The notes under the pieces were generated by a model, which saw only the letters and a list, made by a program, of their open reading frames with translations, had not been told where the DNA came from and did not search any database. A stretch of 64,000 nucleotides of DNA from Pseudidiomarina homiensis. Lineage in GTDB: Bacteria; Pseudomonadota; Gammaproteobacteria; Enterobacterales; Alteromonadaceae. The number at the start of each line of letters is the position of its first letter. Within the stretch, counting starts at the first letter, position 1. Where the stretch lies: NCBI RefSeq assembly GCF_003987225.1, contig NZ_PIPX01000001.1, positions 434,001 to 498,000 of the forward strand. The letters run 5' to 3'. This document shows, in pieces, positions 6,766 through 16,800 of the stretch. Position numbers and translations under genes: made by a program.

Positions 6766-9105
6766 ATGTCTGAACAACAAACACAATTAAAAGACAAAAG
6801 CGTGTTTCTCGAGCGCGTGATTTTTAATTTTCGTCCAATGTGGTTGGTGCTCTTTGCACTGTTGACTATTTTCCTGGGGTGGCACGCGAGTCAAGTGCGT
6901 CCTGAAGCCAGCCTGACGAAAATGATTCCGACCAATCATCCGTTTATTCAAAACTACTTTGAATACCGTGATGACCTTGCCAGTTTAGGTAATGTGGTAC
7001 GGATTGCGGTAGAGACTACCGAAGGCACGATTTTTACGCCGGAATTCCAAAAGACGTTACAGGAGATCACGGACGAAGTGTTCTTTATCCCAGGAGTTGA
7101 CCGAGCTGGGTTAAAGAGTATTTGGACGCCAAACGTGCGTTGGAGTGAAGTTACGGAAGAAGGTTTTGTTGGTGGTCCAGTCATTCCTGATAATTGGGAC
7201 GCCTCGGAACAGTCGCTAGAACAGTTGCGTACCAATGTTTTACGGTCAGGCGAAGTAGGCAACTTGGTCGCTAATAACTTCAAATCGGCACTGATCTACG
7301 TACCGTTGAATGAGGTTAACCCTGATACCGGGGAAGCGCTCGATTACCAATCATTTTCTGAGCAGCTCGAAGAAAAAATTCGCGACAAATATCAAACCGA
7401 CAAGGTAAAAATTCATATTACCGGTTTCGCGAAAATTATTGGTGACTTGATCGAAGGCGCAATGCAAGTCGGCTTGTTCTTCCTGCTTGCTTTAGTTATT
7501 ACGCTGGTGATGCTATTTGCCTACAGTCGCTGTTGGCGGAGTTCTTTCACGGTACTTGGCTGTTCAATTATCGCAGTCATTTGGCAGCTAGGTATTATCA
7601 AACTTATCGGTAGCGGTATTAACCCATACTCGATGTTAGTGCCATTCTTGGTATTTGCTATTGGTGTAAGTCATGGCGTGCAGATCATTAATGCTATGAG
7701 CGCTAATCGTGTCGATGGACATGATCGCACCAAGGCCGCGCGTCTTGCATTTCGTGCGCTCTACATCGCAGGTTTAACCGCACTAGTGTCTGATGCGATT
7801 GGCTTCACCACCTTGATGGTTATTGATATTGCCGTTATTCAGGAACTTGCCATTGCCGCAAGTATTGGTGTGGCTGTGGTGGTGCTGACCAACCTTGGGC
7901 TGTTGCCAATCATCATGTCGTACGGAGGTATTTCAGAACGTGGTCGCTCTTACAGCGAAAAAGTTCGTAATGAAAGCCATCCGATTCTGACCTTTTTTGA
8001 GCGGTTTTCTGAACCAAAATGGGCGTACAGTGCACTGGTTGTTGCGTTGGTTGGACTCTCATGGGGTCTGATTCAAGGGCAAAATATGAAAATCGGTGAC
8101 CTTGATGCTGGGGCGCCAGAACTGCGGCCGGATAGCCGTTATAATCTGGATAATCAGTTCATTGTCGACAACTACAGCTCGAGTACTGACATCTTTGTTG
8201 TGATGGCGGCTACCGAGCCCTCACAGTGTATTGCTTACGATAATTTAGAGGTCATGGACCGCTTTAGCTGGCATATGGAAAATACGCCAGGCGTGCAAGA
8301 TGTGAAGTCTGTGGTTTATGTCGCCAAGATGGGCGGTTATGCCTTAAATGAGGGTAACTTGAAGTGGTTTAGCTTGAATCGCAATCAATACGTACTGAAT
8401 GCGAATACGGGCCGTACACCGCCAGGTTTGATCAACCCTGATTGTTCAATGGCGCCGATCATTATTTATTTGAATGATCACAAAGCCGAAACGCTCAAAA
8501 CAGTTGTTAATGCAGTAGATACCTTTAATGCTGAGTACCAGCAAGAAGGCCTTGAGCTGCTGATGGCAGCTGGTAATTCAGGGATTGAAGCTGCCACAAA
8601 CTCGGTTATCGAGACTGCGCAGTACAAAATGCTGTTGTGGGTTTATGGCGTGGTCATTGTGTTAGTGTTCATCACCTTCCGTAGTTTGCGTACGGTGGCA
8701 TGTATTGTGTTGCCACTTGCCTTAACTACGATCATGAGTCAGGGCTTAATGGCGACGCTTGGTATTGGTGTGAAAGTCGCGACCTTACCAGTGATTGCAC
8801 TGGGCGTCGGTATCGGTGTGGATTATGGCATCTATATTTACGCGAAGATCAAAGAAGGCCTCGAGCGCGGTATGCACCTGAACGAATGCTATAAGTACGC
8901 TCTCGATAGCACCGGTAAAGCTGTTGGCTTTACCGGTCTTACGCTGGCAATTGGTGTGGCGACATGGATTTTCTCGCCGATTAAATTCCAAGCCGACATG
9001 GGGATTTTGCTGACCTTCATGTTCCTGTGGAATATGTTGGGAGCGTTGATCCTAATCCCAGCCCTAGCGCGTCTATTCGCGCGCTTTGGGAAGCGTATTC
9101 ATTAA
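6766..9105 (+). CDS. MMPL/RND superfamily transporter
   Basis: The 779-residue inner-membrane protein has the RND duplication: one membrane helix near residue 25, a periplasmic loop of about 190 residues, a block of helices at about 230-390, a second lone helix near 425, a second large loop and a final helix block at about 625-775. The strings VLTNLGLLPI and ALGVGIGVDYGIYIYAKIKEG are typical of the MMPL/SSD-like branch, which exports lipids or hydrophobic compounds using the proton gradient. AAGGAG lies 10 bp upstream of the ATG. It is co-transcribed with the YCF48-like gene, and the DUF1329 gene is divergent. The cargo is unknown. Confidence 0.88.
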   Translation: MSEQQTQLKDKSVFLERVIFNFRPMWLVLFALLTIFLGWHASQVRPEASLTKMIPTNHPFIQNYFEYRDDLASLGNVVRIAVETTEGTIFTPEFQKTLQEITDEVFFIPGVDRAGLKSIWTPNVRWSEVTEEGFVGGPVIPDNWDASEQSLEQLRTNVLRSGEVGNLVANNFKSALIYVPLNEVNPDTGEALDYQSFSEQLEEKIRDKYQTDKVKIHITGFAKIIGDLIEGAMQVGLFFLLALVITLVMLFAYSRCWRSSFTVLGCSIIAVIWQLGIIKLIGSGINPYSMLVPFLVFAIGVSHGVQIINAMSANRVDGHDRTKAARLAFRALYIAGLTALVSDAIGFTTLMVIDIAVIQELAIAASIGVAVVVLTNLGLLPIIMSYGGISERGRSYSEKVRNESHPILTFFERFSEPKWAYSALVVALVGLSWGLIQGQNMKIGDLDAGAPELRPDSRYNLDNQFIVDNYSSSTDIFVVMAATEPSQCIAYDNLEVMDRFSWHMENTPGVQDVKSVVYVAKMGGYALNEGNLKWFSLNRNQYVLNANTGRTPPGLINPDCSMAPIIIYLNDHKAETLKTVVNAVDTFNAEYQQEGLELLMAAGNSGIEAATNSVIETAQYKMLLWVYGVVIVLVFITFRSLRTVACIVLPLALTTIMSQGLMATLGIGVKVATLPVIALGVGIGVDYGIYIYAKIKEGLERGMHLNECYKYALDSTGKAVGFTGLTLAIGVATWIFSPIKFQADMGILLTFMFLWNMLGALILIPALARLFARFGKRIH

Positions 9106-9125
9106 CGTATACAAGAACGTATACA
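9104..9125. repeat. Tandem direct repeat of AACGTATACA
   Basis: Two exact copies of the 10-mer AACGTATACA (9104-9113 and 9116-9125) are separated by AG. Each contains the palindrome GTATAC. The first copy overlaps the TAA stop of the MMPL gene. They fill most of the 31-bp gap between the convergent MMPL and GMC oxidoreductase genes, where no ordinary terminator hairpin is seen. Confidence 0.7.
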
Positions 9126-9136
9126 CGACTTAATGA

Positions 9137-10753
9137 CTAGGTGCCGACCTTAGCTGCGTCAGCTAAGATAAAGTCGGCACCGACATCTGCGATAACCATT
9201 GTTGGTGCGTTGGTATTACCACTAATTACGCGTGGCATAATTGACGCATCAATAACACGTAAACCTTCCACGCCACGTACACGCAATTTCGCATCGACAA
9301 CTGCATCTTTATCATTGCCCATACGACAGGTCGAAGTCGGGTGGTAGATCAAGCCGCAGTGCCGATAGATCCGCTCAAGCAATTCCTCTTCGCTAGTGGT
9401 TTTTCCGGGGAGTACCTCACCACCGTTGTGCGCAGCCATTGCTGGCTGGTCCATGATCTCGCGGATTTGCCGTACGCCCGAGAGCAGTGCACTACGGTCT
9501 TCTCGATTTTGTAAGAAGTCATAGGTAAAGCCTGGGGCCGTACGCACATCTTTGCTGTGCAAATAGAGCCGGCCACGCGCTTCGGGTCTTAACACACAGA
9601 CATGGCAGGCAAAACCGTGACGAAATGCTGCGGTCAGATCGTAGCCGCTATCATCGAAGCGGGTCGGCACAAGATGCAGTTGCAAATCAGGCGTGTCGAC
9701 GTTGTCATGACTACGGATAAAACCACCGACTTCGGCAGGTGGGTGGGCGAGAGCGCCATCGCGCGTGCGCAGATATTTTAAGGTTTGTCCCGCAAGCTTA
9801 CTTAAGCCGATCGGGCCCAAGCTCAAACTGTCTTTTTGGGCATTGCGGTAATGCACTAGTACATCGACATGTTCTTGCAAGTTCGCACCAACGGCTGGCC
9901 GCTCAACGACTGCAACAAGACCATGACGTCTTAATTCTTCGGGACAGCCGATGCCGGATAACATAAGGAGCTGCGGAGAATGGAAGGCGCCCGCACTTAA
10001 GATAACTTCACGTTCTGCCTTTAAGTGTTCGTGCTGACTGCCTTTGCGTATGAGTACGCCATCGGCACGTTGTCCTTTGAATGTGACGCGTTCGACTTGA
10101 GCATTGGTAAATACGGTTAAATTCGGCCGTTCGAGAGCAGGCTCTAAAAACGCGCGCCGCGTACCAAATCGTTCACCTTTGTAAATGGTAAATTGAAACG
10201 CGCCAACACCATATAAGTCTGCGCCATTGAAATCACGGTTGTGGGGAATACCAGCTTGCACAGCTGCTTCAATAAAGCGCTTTGACACCTCATAAAAGGG
10301 CTCAACATCACTCACATGTAACGGTCCTTGGTCACCATGAAAAGCATCAGCGCCGCGTTCATTCCGTTCGAGCCCCTTAAAGCGTTCAAGAATTTGAGGC
10401 CAAGCCCAATCTGCGCTACTCACACTGGCCCAGTGCTCATAGTCGCTAGGTGCTCCACGGGTATAAATCATGGCATTAATAGCACTACTGCCGCCAAGAC
10501 CTTTGCCACGTGGGGTATAAAGCCCCTTGCCGGCACGCAGATGCTGGTCCTCACTACGGAGCATCCAGTTTAAGCGCTTGTTATGCATCATGGCAGCAAC
10601 ACCACCTGGCATGGTGACAAAAGGCGACTTGCCACTGCCTCCGGCTTCCAATAGGGCAACCTGATAAGCACCACAGCGTGATAAGCGCTCAGCGAGGACG
10701 CAACCCGCGCTGCCACCGCCAACAATAACGAAATCAAACGTGGTGCTGGTCAT
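9137..10753 (-). CDS. GMC family FAD-dependent oxidoreductase (choline/alcohol dehydrogenase-like)
   Basis: The 538-residue product has the GMC architecture. The N-terminal FAD site is [18 protein letters not shown], with LLEAGG at the second strand. The GMC signature is [18 protein letters not shown] near 85-102. The active-site His lies in HPTSTCRMG near 475, and the end has [18 protein letters not shown]. Relatives include choline dehydrogenase BetA and the alkanol dehydrogenase AlkJ, so it probably oxidises an alcohol to an aldehyde at the membrane. The substrate is not evident, and no bet genes are nearby. It starts 2 bp after the stop of sbcB, so the two are probably co-transcribed although unrelated in function. 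Confidence 0.87.
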   Translation of the reverse strand: MTSTTFDFVIVGGGSAGCVLAERLSRCGAYQVALLEAGGSGKSPFVTMPGGVAAMMHNKRLNWMLRSEDQHLRAGKGLYTPRGKGLGGSSAINAMIYTRGAPSDYEHWASVSSADWAWPQILERFKGLERNERGADAFHGDQGPLHVSDVEPFYEVSKRFIEAAVQAGIPHNRDFNGADLYGVGAFQFTIYKGERFGTRRAFLEPALERPNLTVFTNAQVERVTFKGQRADGVLIRKGSQHEHLKAEREVILSAGAFHSPQLLMLSGIGCPEELRRHGLVAVVERPAVGANLQEHVDVLVHYRNAQKDSLSLGPIGLSKLAGQTLKYLRTRDGALAHPPAEVGGFIRSHDNVDTPDLQLHLVPTRFDDSGYDLTAAFRHGFACHVCVLRPEARGRLYLHSKDVRTAPGFTYDFLQNREDRSALLSGVRQIREIMDQPAMAAHNGGEVLPGKTTSEEELLERIYRHCGLIYHPTSTCRMGNDKDAVVDAKLRVRGVEGLRVIDASIMPRVISGNTNAPTMVIADVGADFILADAAKVGT

Positions 10754-10755
10754 GT

Positions 10756-12189
10756 TTATAAACTCTGAACGTAACGATAGAGATCTTTCAGCAAAGCCTG
10801 TTTACGTGGATCATTGCTGGTCGCTTCGGCACATTGTTCGAGCTCGAATAAGAATGCTTCAGCTGACAATGCTTTTGGTAACGGTTCATGCAAGCGCTGC
10901 TGACAGAACGTTCTCCAGCGTTGCAATTCTTGGTCCGTTAAAGTGGCTGGATAATTTCGCGCTCGGTAGCGAAATAACATCTCGGGCAGACGGTCGTCGC
11001 TGAAGTTAAGCTGTAGCGCTGCAAGTTGCTCCGGTGCAGTATCGCGAATAATCGCCATGGTTGAGCGGTCTTGGTCGCTGAAGAAGGCGCCAGTATAAAG
11101 CTGTAACTCAGGATCTTTAGGAGCCTCGTTGTCGCTTTGAAAACGCACACTTTGTAGCAGACGTTCACGTAGTTCGGGTTGCGAGGCCAACCAATTCGCG
11201 CGTTCATGCATTTCAGCCATGGGTAGCTGCCACCGCTGTTGCACGGCGTCGGTTAAAACCTTTTGCGGCGCCAAGAATGGACAGCGATTGAGCATCAACT
11301 GTTGCGCGCCATAGACGCCCCAGCCCTCAGCATGGCGTTGCTCACGTTTGGCGAAACGTCGCTCTTGCAGTTGTTCGACGGTTAAATCCGTTAACGCTCG
11401 CGGGTCCTCACGTAAGTTCCAATAAACTAACGCGTTAGGGTTATCGTCTTGATAACCCAGCGGCATGATCAGCGATAGGCAACCGTTTTCAGTACCGTAA
11501 AAACCGGCAACATGCGCTAGCGGGGTGAAGTTCACCAGATCAATCAGGGGTTTTAAGGCTTGTTTACGCCGAATAGTGTAAGCGTAATCAAAGAGTTTAG
11601 GTTGTGCTTGTTTAAGTAGTTTAGCGATAGCTATGGTGGCGTAAACGTCGGCCATGGCATCGTGAGCTTGGCCATGGTCAATGCCATTCGCTTTGGTTAA
11701 ATGTTCAAGGCGCATGCTGATCTGCCCAGCTTCGTTGGTTGGCCATTCAATGCCATCGGGGCGCAAGGCATAGCAGGCGCGAACCACGTCAATCAGATCC
11801 CAGCGCGAGTTATTGTGTTGCCAAGTATGGGCGTAAGGATCGATAAAATTACGGTAGAACAGGTGCCGCGTGACTTCATCGTCAAAACTTACCGAGTTAT
11901 AGCCGATAATGGTGGTGTTTGGCGTACTAAACTCCGCCGCAATCTTACCCGCGAAGGTGGTCTCGTTCATGCCTTGGGTAAGTGCATGTTGCGGCGTAAT
12001 GCCAGTGATCAACACTGCTTGTGGGTGCGGCAAAAAGTCGGGAGTAGGTTGACTGTAGATTGTCAACGGCCGACCACTGGGCTCAAGGTCTAGATTAGTG
12101 CGCAGCCCGGCAAATTGTGCAGGGCGATCCACTTGAGGATTGGCGCCCCATGTTTCGTAGTCGTGCCAGTAGAAAGTTTCTTGTGTCAT
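10756..12189 (-). CDS. sbcB: Exodeoxyribonuclease I
   Basis: SbcB degrades single-stranded DNA 3' to 5' and acts in mismatch repair and recombination. The 477-residue product (E. coli 475) begins with the DEDDh exonuclease motif FYWHDYETWGANP, where Asp and Glu bind metal. It continues with FAGLRTNLDLEP, NTTIIGYNSVSFDDEVTRHLFYRN (the second Asp), and NGIDHGQAHDAMADVYAT carrying the His and last Asp. The C-terminal exonuclease I domain has LLFRYRARNYP-like text (MLFRYRARNYPATL). It heads a two-gene unit with the GMC oxidoreductase and is divergent from the isoaspartyl peptidase gene, 158 bp away. Confidence 0.95.
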   Translation of the reverse strand: MTQETFYWHDYETWGANPQVDRPAQFAGLRTNLDLEPSGRPLTIYSQPTPDFLPHPQAVLITGITPQHALTQGMNETTFAGKIAAEFSTPNTTIIGYNSVSFDDEVTRHLFYRNFIDPYAHTWQHNNSRWDLIDVVRACYALRPDGIEWPTNEAGQISMRLEHLTKANGIDHGQAHDAMADVYATIAIAKLLKQAQPKLFDYAYTIRRKQALKPLIDLVNFTPLAHVAGFYGTENGCLSLIMPLGYQDDNPNALVYWNLREDPRALTDLTVEQLQERRFAKREQRHAEGWGVYGAQQLMLNRCPFLAPQKVLTDAVQQRWQLPMAEMHERANWLASQPELRERLLQSVRFQSDNEAPKDPELQLYTGAFFSDQDRSTMAIIRDTAPEQLAALQLNFSDDRLPEMLFRYRARNYPATLTDQELQRWRTFCQQRLHEPLPKALSAEAFLFELEQCAEATSNDPRKQALLKDLYRYVQSL

Positions 12190-12347
12190 ATCAGGATGAT
12201 TACGGCTTTAAATGATTTGTAAGCAGACTACCTGAATGCGCTCATTGCCGCAATTACTGCGCTTAGTGTCCATGGCAAAGCTGGCGGGCTGCGATTAAGC
12301 GTGGCAGGATAGTAAAGACATTGTTAGACCTAACTAGGACAAAAAGA

Positions 12348-13364
12348 ATGAGAACTTTATCTGTGTTGTTGCAATCCCTCGTGTTGACTGCTGGCATGAG
12401 CACGGCGGCCCTGGCGACTGAAGATGCGCCATTCTCTATTGCTATTCACGGTGGTGCGGGCACCATTACGCGGGCTGATCTTAGCGCCGAGCAAGAAGCC
12501 GCCTATCAAGCAAAACTCACGGAAGCATTGAATGCTGGTCATGCGATTTTGGCCGACGGTGGCACGAGTATGGACGCAGTCGTTGCGGCCATACAAATTA
12601 TGGAAGAATCGCCGTTGTTCAACTCTGGACGCGGGGCCGTGTATACCTTCGAGGGTGAGCATGAATTAGATGCGTCAATCATGAACGGTGCAACGTTAGA
12701 AGCGGGCGCTGTGGCCGGTGTCAAAACCGTAAAAAGCCCAATCGCTTTAGCCCGCGCTGTGATGGAAAATTCTGTTCATGTGATGCTGAGCGGCGAAGGC
12801 GCCGAGCAGTTCGCGCAAGAACAGGGCTTAGAACGAGTCGATAATAGTTATTTCAATACTGAACGTCGTTATGAGCAACTCGAACGAGCGCGCGAGAAGC
12901 TGGGTGTTGCGAATAAACAAGCCTATTTGGCATTGGACGACAACTATAAGATGGGAACCGTAGGCGCAGTTGCGCTTGATCAACATGGTAATGTGGCTGC
13001 GGCAACGTCAACCGGCGGCATGACGGCAAAGCGTTATGGTCGGATTGGTGACTCACCCATTATTGGCGCCGGAACATGGGCCGATAACGCCAGTTGTGCA
13101 GTGTCGGCAACAGGCCATGGCGAATTTTTCATTCGTTACCACGTCGCTGCTGATATTTGTAGCCGAGTGAAGTACTTGAACCAGTCGATCGAAAAGGCGG
13201 GCGATACTGTTATTCACGATGTACTGCTACCGGCAGGTGGCACCGGAGGCGTCATCATTGTTGATGCTGAGGGTAATGTTCATATGCCATTTAACACTGA
13301 GGGTATGTATCGTGCGAGTCGCATCGGCAATGGCGATATTAACGTTGCGATTTACAAAGATTGA
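12348..13364 (+). CDS. Exported isoaspartyl peptidase / plant-type L-asparaginase
   Basis: The 338-residue product is an Ntn-hydrolase precursor of the IaaA type. It removes isoaspartyl residues from dipeptides and hydrolyses asparagine. After a signal peptide (cleavage probably near residue 23, ALATED) come IAIHGGAGTI and the self-cleavage site GTVGAVALD, where Thr204 becomes the nucleophile of the beta subunit. ATSTGGMTAKRYGRIGDSP and GTGGVIIVD are substrate-site motifs of the family. The signal peptide puts it in the periplasm, unlike cytoplasmic E. coli IaaA. The ATG at 12348 has TAGGA upstream. A TTG at 12321 is in frame but would mask the signal peptide. Confidence 0.9.
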   Translation: MRTLSVLLQSLVLTAGMSTAALATEDAPFSIAIHGGAGTITRADLSAEQEAAYQAKLTEALNAGHAILADGGTSMDAVVAAIQIMEESPLFNSGRGAVYTFEGEHELDASIMNGATLEAGAVAGVKTVKSPIALARAVMENSVHVMLSGEGAEQFAQEQGLERVDNSYFNTERRYEQLERAREKLGVANKQAYLALDDNYKMGTVGAVALDQHGNVAAATSTGGMTAKRYGRIGDSPIIGAGTWADNASCAVSATGHGEFFIRYHVAADICSRVKYLNQSIEKAGDTVIHDVLLPAGGTGGVIIVDAEGNVHMPFNTEGMYRASRIGNGDINVAIYKD

Positions 13365-13384
13365 CTATACTTATCCTTAGGTTT

Positions 13385-13398
13385 CTCAAGATCTTGAG
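13385..13398. repeat. Perfect 14-bp palindrome overlapping the CBS gene's ribosome site
   Basis: CTCAAGATCTTGAG is a perfect palindrome. Its last bases are the start of GAGGTAGG, the likely ribosome binding sequence of the gene starting at 13408. It could be an operator or a small stem; the sequence alone does not tell. Confidence 0.6.
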
Positions 13399-13407
13399 GT
13401 AGGTATT

Positions 13408-13830
13408 ATGCATTCCATGAAAGTCGAAGATTTTATGCGTCGTCGGCCGGTGGTGTTTACCGAGGATTTACCGATTGAGGTGGCGGTGGAGCGACTGTTG
13501 CAGTCGCACCAGCGTGGTGGACCAGTGGTTGACGCAAATCGTAAAGTCATAGGTTTTTTGTCCGAGCAAGATTGTCTTGCGGCCATGTTGCGTGATACCT
13601 ATCACAAAGAAATTTCAGCGAATGTTGGTGACTGTATGTACCGCGGTGAAGTCCTTAGTGTTTTCGCTGACGATTCAATAACTGATATTGCTCAACGTAT
13701 GGATACGAAGAAACCTAAGGTCTATCCAGTGCTTGATGATGCCACCAAACAATTGGTTGGCGTGATCACCCGCACGGACGTTTTAGGAGCGATTGACCAA
13801 TACTTTCAAGATTCCTACCGGCGCCGTTAA
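13408..13830 (+). CDS. Paired CBS-domain protein
   Basis: The 140-residue product is one CBS pair and nothing else. The first CBS motif is at about 3-60 (VEDFMRRRPVVFTEDLPIEV, then GGPVVDANRKVIGFLSE) and the second at about 72-135 (LSVFADDSITDIAQRM, then VYPVLDDATKQLVGVITRTD). Such stand-alone pairs bind adenine nucleotides and act as regulators or sensors, but the partner is unknown. An alternative in-frame Met lies three codons downstream. The gene has its own strong ribosome site, embedded in a palindrome, and sits between the asparaginase and hrpA on the same strand. Confidence 0.85.
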   Translation: MHSMKVEDFMRRRPVVFTEDLPIEVAVERLLQSHQRGGPVVDANRKVIGFLSEQDCLAAMLRDTYHKEISANVGDCMYRGEVLSVFADDSITDIAQRMDTKKPKVYPVLDDATKQLVGVITRTDVLGAIDQYFQDSYRRR

Positions 13831-13899
13831 CAAGCGGCGCACACGCTGGTAAACTAGACACTTCTGAGTAGTAACTTCTTCAACAAGTCAGGGTCACGC

Positions 13900-16800
13900 G
13901 TGCACGCAAGCATACCTTTTCCTAGCGATTTACCGGTCGTACAAGCAAAAGCAGAAATTCAGCAAGCTATTCGTGATCACCAAGTGGTCATTATTGCCGG
14001 CGAGACGGGATCCGGGAAAACCACACAGCTCCCCAAAATGTTATTAGAAATGGGCTATGGACGTGCAGAAGAGGGCACCCTGATCGGTCACACCCAACCG
14101 CGGCGATTAGCCGCACGCAGTGTGGCGCAACGTATAGCCGACGAATTACAAACGCCGTTGGGCGAGACGGTTGGCTATAAAGTTCGTTTTCAAGACCAAA
14201 CCGCAGCGACAACCGCAATAAAGTTGGTAACCGACGGTATGTTGCTTGCGGAGTTGCAAAATGACCGTTTGCTAAAGCAATACGATGCGTTGATCATTGA
14301 TGAAGCCCATGAGCGTAGCCTCAATATCGATTTTCTGTTGGGGGTTGTGTCAAAGCTGTTGCCGCAACGTCCAGATCTTAAGCTAATTATCACTTCGGCA
14401 ACCATCGAAACCGAGCGTTTTGCCAAACACTTTGGTAATGCGCCGATCCTATCCGTCAGTGGTAGAACCTATCCCGTTGAACTACGTTATCGCCCCCTCG
14501 AGGGCGACGATGACAGTGGTGACGTTGTGCAGGGCGTTTGCGATGCCGCACTTGAACTCTATCGCGAGAGCAGTGGTGATATTTTGGTGTTTGCTTCCGG
14601 CGAACGTGAGATCCGTGATTTTGCCGAAGCTTTGGCTGAACTTGATTTGCCCAACACAGAGCTTGTGCCGCTTTTTGCGCGCCTCTCATCGGCCGAACAA
14701 AACCGTGTTTTTCAGAGCCATAGCATGCGACGAATCGTCATCGCGACCAATGTCGCGGAAACCTCATTGACGGTGCCGGGAATTCGCTATGTCATCGATC
14801 CCGGTACGGCACGTATAAGTCGTTACAGTTATCGTACCAAAGTACAACGCTTGCCAATTGAGAAGATCTCGCAAGCTAGCGCCAACCAACGCATGGGCCG
14901 TTGCGGCCGAGTGGCTCCGGGGATCTGTATTCGTCTGTACAGTGAGGACGATTTTTTACAACGCCCAGAATATACCGAACCCGAAATTTTACGAACAAAC
15001 TTGGCAGCGGTTATCTTACAAATGACCTCTGCTCGATTGGGTGACATTCGTAAATTCCCATTTATTGACCGGCCTGATGAACGTTTTGTCAAAGACGGCA
15101 TGAACTTGCTACAAGAGCTGCATGCGCTCAAAAGCGGTGGTCGACGGAAAAAGCGCGGTGTTCCCCAAGGACCGCAATTAACGGCATTAGGTCGCCAATT
15201 GGCTCAATTACCTATTGACCCGCGGTTGGGACGGATGGTGCTTGCGGCTCGTGAGTTTGGTTGCATCCGTGAAGTGATGGTGGTGACTGCGGCACTGAGT
15301 ATTCAAGATCCTCGTGAACGGCCCCAAACGGCGAAACAAAAGGCTGATGAACTGCATCAACGCTTTCACGATAAAGACTCCGACTTTATGAGCTACTTAA
15401 AGCTTTGGGATTACCTACGTGAAAGACAACGTGAATTGTCAAAATCGCAATTCCGTAAGCAATTAAAAACAGAATTTATTCACTTTCTACGGGTTCGTGA
15501 ATGGCAAGATGTTTACAGTCAAATTCGCCAAACCGTGCGCGGTTTAGGGTTTAGCATTAATGAGGAACCGGCGAGTTATGAAGCAATACATCGCGCACTC
15601 TTGACGGGGTTGTTATCCCACCTTGGTAATAAACAAGAAGGGCATGAGTTTTTAGGTGCTCGCAACCGCAAGTTTTTTGTATTTCCTGGCTCTGGTTTAT
15701 TTAAAAAGCCACCGAAGTGGTTGATGGCTGCTGAGTTGGTCGAAACCAGTCGTCTGTTTGCTCGCGTTAATGCGCGTATTGAGCCCGAGTGGGTAGAGCC
15801 GGCGGCGCAACATTTGGTCAAACGTAACTACTTTGAACCTCACTTTGCCAAGAAATCCGGCTCGGTGATAGCCGAGGAGCAAGTGACGCTCTATGGTCTG
15901 ATTATTGTGCCGCGTCGTCGCGTTCAGTATGGCCCAGTGAACCCTATTGAAGCGCGCGAAATCTTCATCCGTGAGGCGCTGGTAAACGCACAATTACGCC
16001 GACAATTGCCGTTTGTGCAGCACAACCAGAAGCTGATCGAGGAAATTCGTGAGCTTGAAGATAAATCACGGCGGCGGGATATCTTGATAGATGATGAGGC
16101 ATTGTTCCAAGCCTATGATTCGCACATTCCTGCCGGTATCTATAATGAGCAATTACTTGCCGGTTGGTGGCATAAAGCAGTAAAAGACGAGCCGCGGCTG
16201 TTGTACTTCGAACGCGATGACTTGATGGCGCAAAGTGCTGAGCACATCACCGAATTGGATTACCCGGATACATGGCAGCAAGGTGACTTTAGCCTGCCTT
16301 TAAGCTATCACTTTGAACCCAATGATCCACAAGATGGTGTTGCGGTGCACATACCGCTTACGTTGGTGAACCAAATTAATCCAGAAGGTTTTGATTGGCT
16401 TGTTCCGGCGTTGCGTGAACCGTTAGTGGTGGCATGGATTAAATCGTTACCGAAGCCCTTACGTCGACATTTCGTTCCGGCCCCCAATTATGCGCAAGCT
16501 TTTTTACAGGATACCGGTGCAAAAGAAGTGTTTGAACGGCCTTTGCTTGTTGCGCTTAGCGCCAAACTGCGTCGGATGTCGGGCGTAACGATACCTGAGG
16601 ATGCTTGGGATTCGAGTCAAATTCCTAATTATTTACGTATGCGCTTCGTTATCGAGGACGAAAAGGGAAAACCGGTAGCCGACGGTCGTGACCTTGCGAC
16701 ATTGCAGCATCAATTGCAAGGGCGCGTGCAACATGCACTGCGGCAAGCGGTAGCAGAACAGCCGCAGGCGCAAGTAGCGACAGATTGGACGTTCGGTGCG

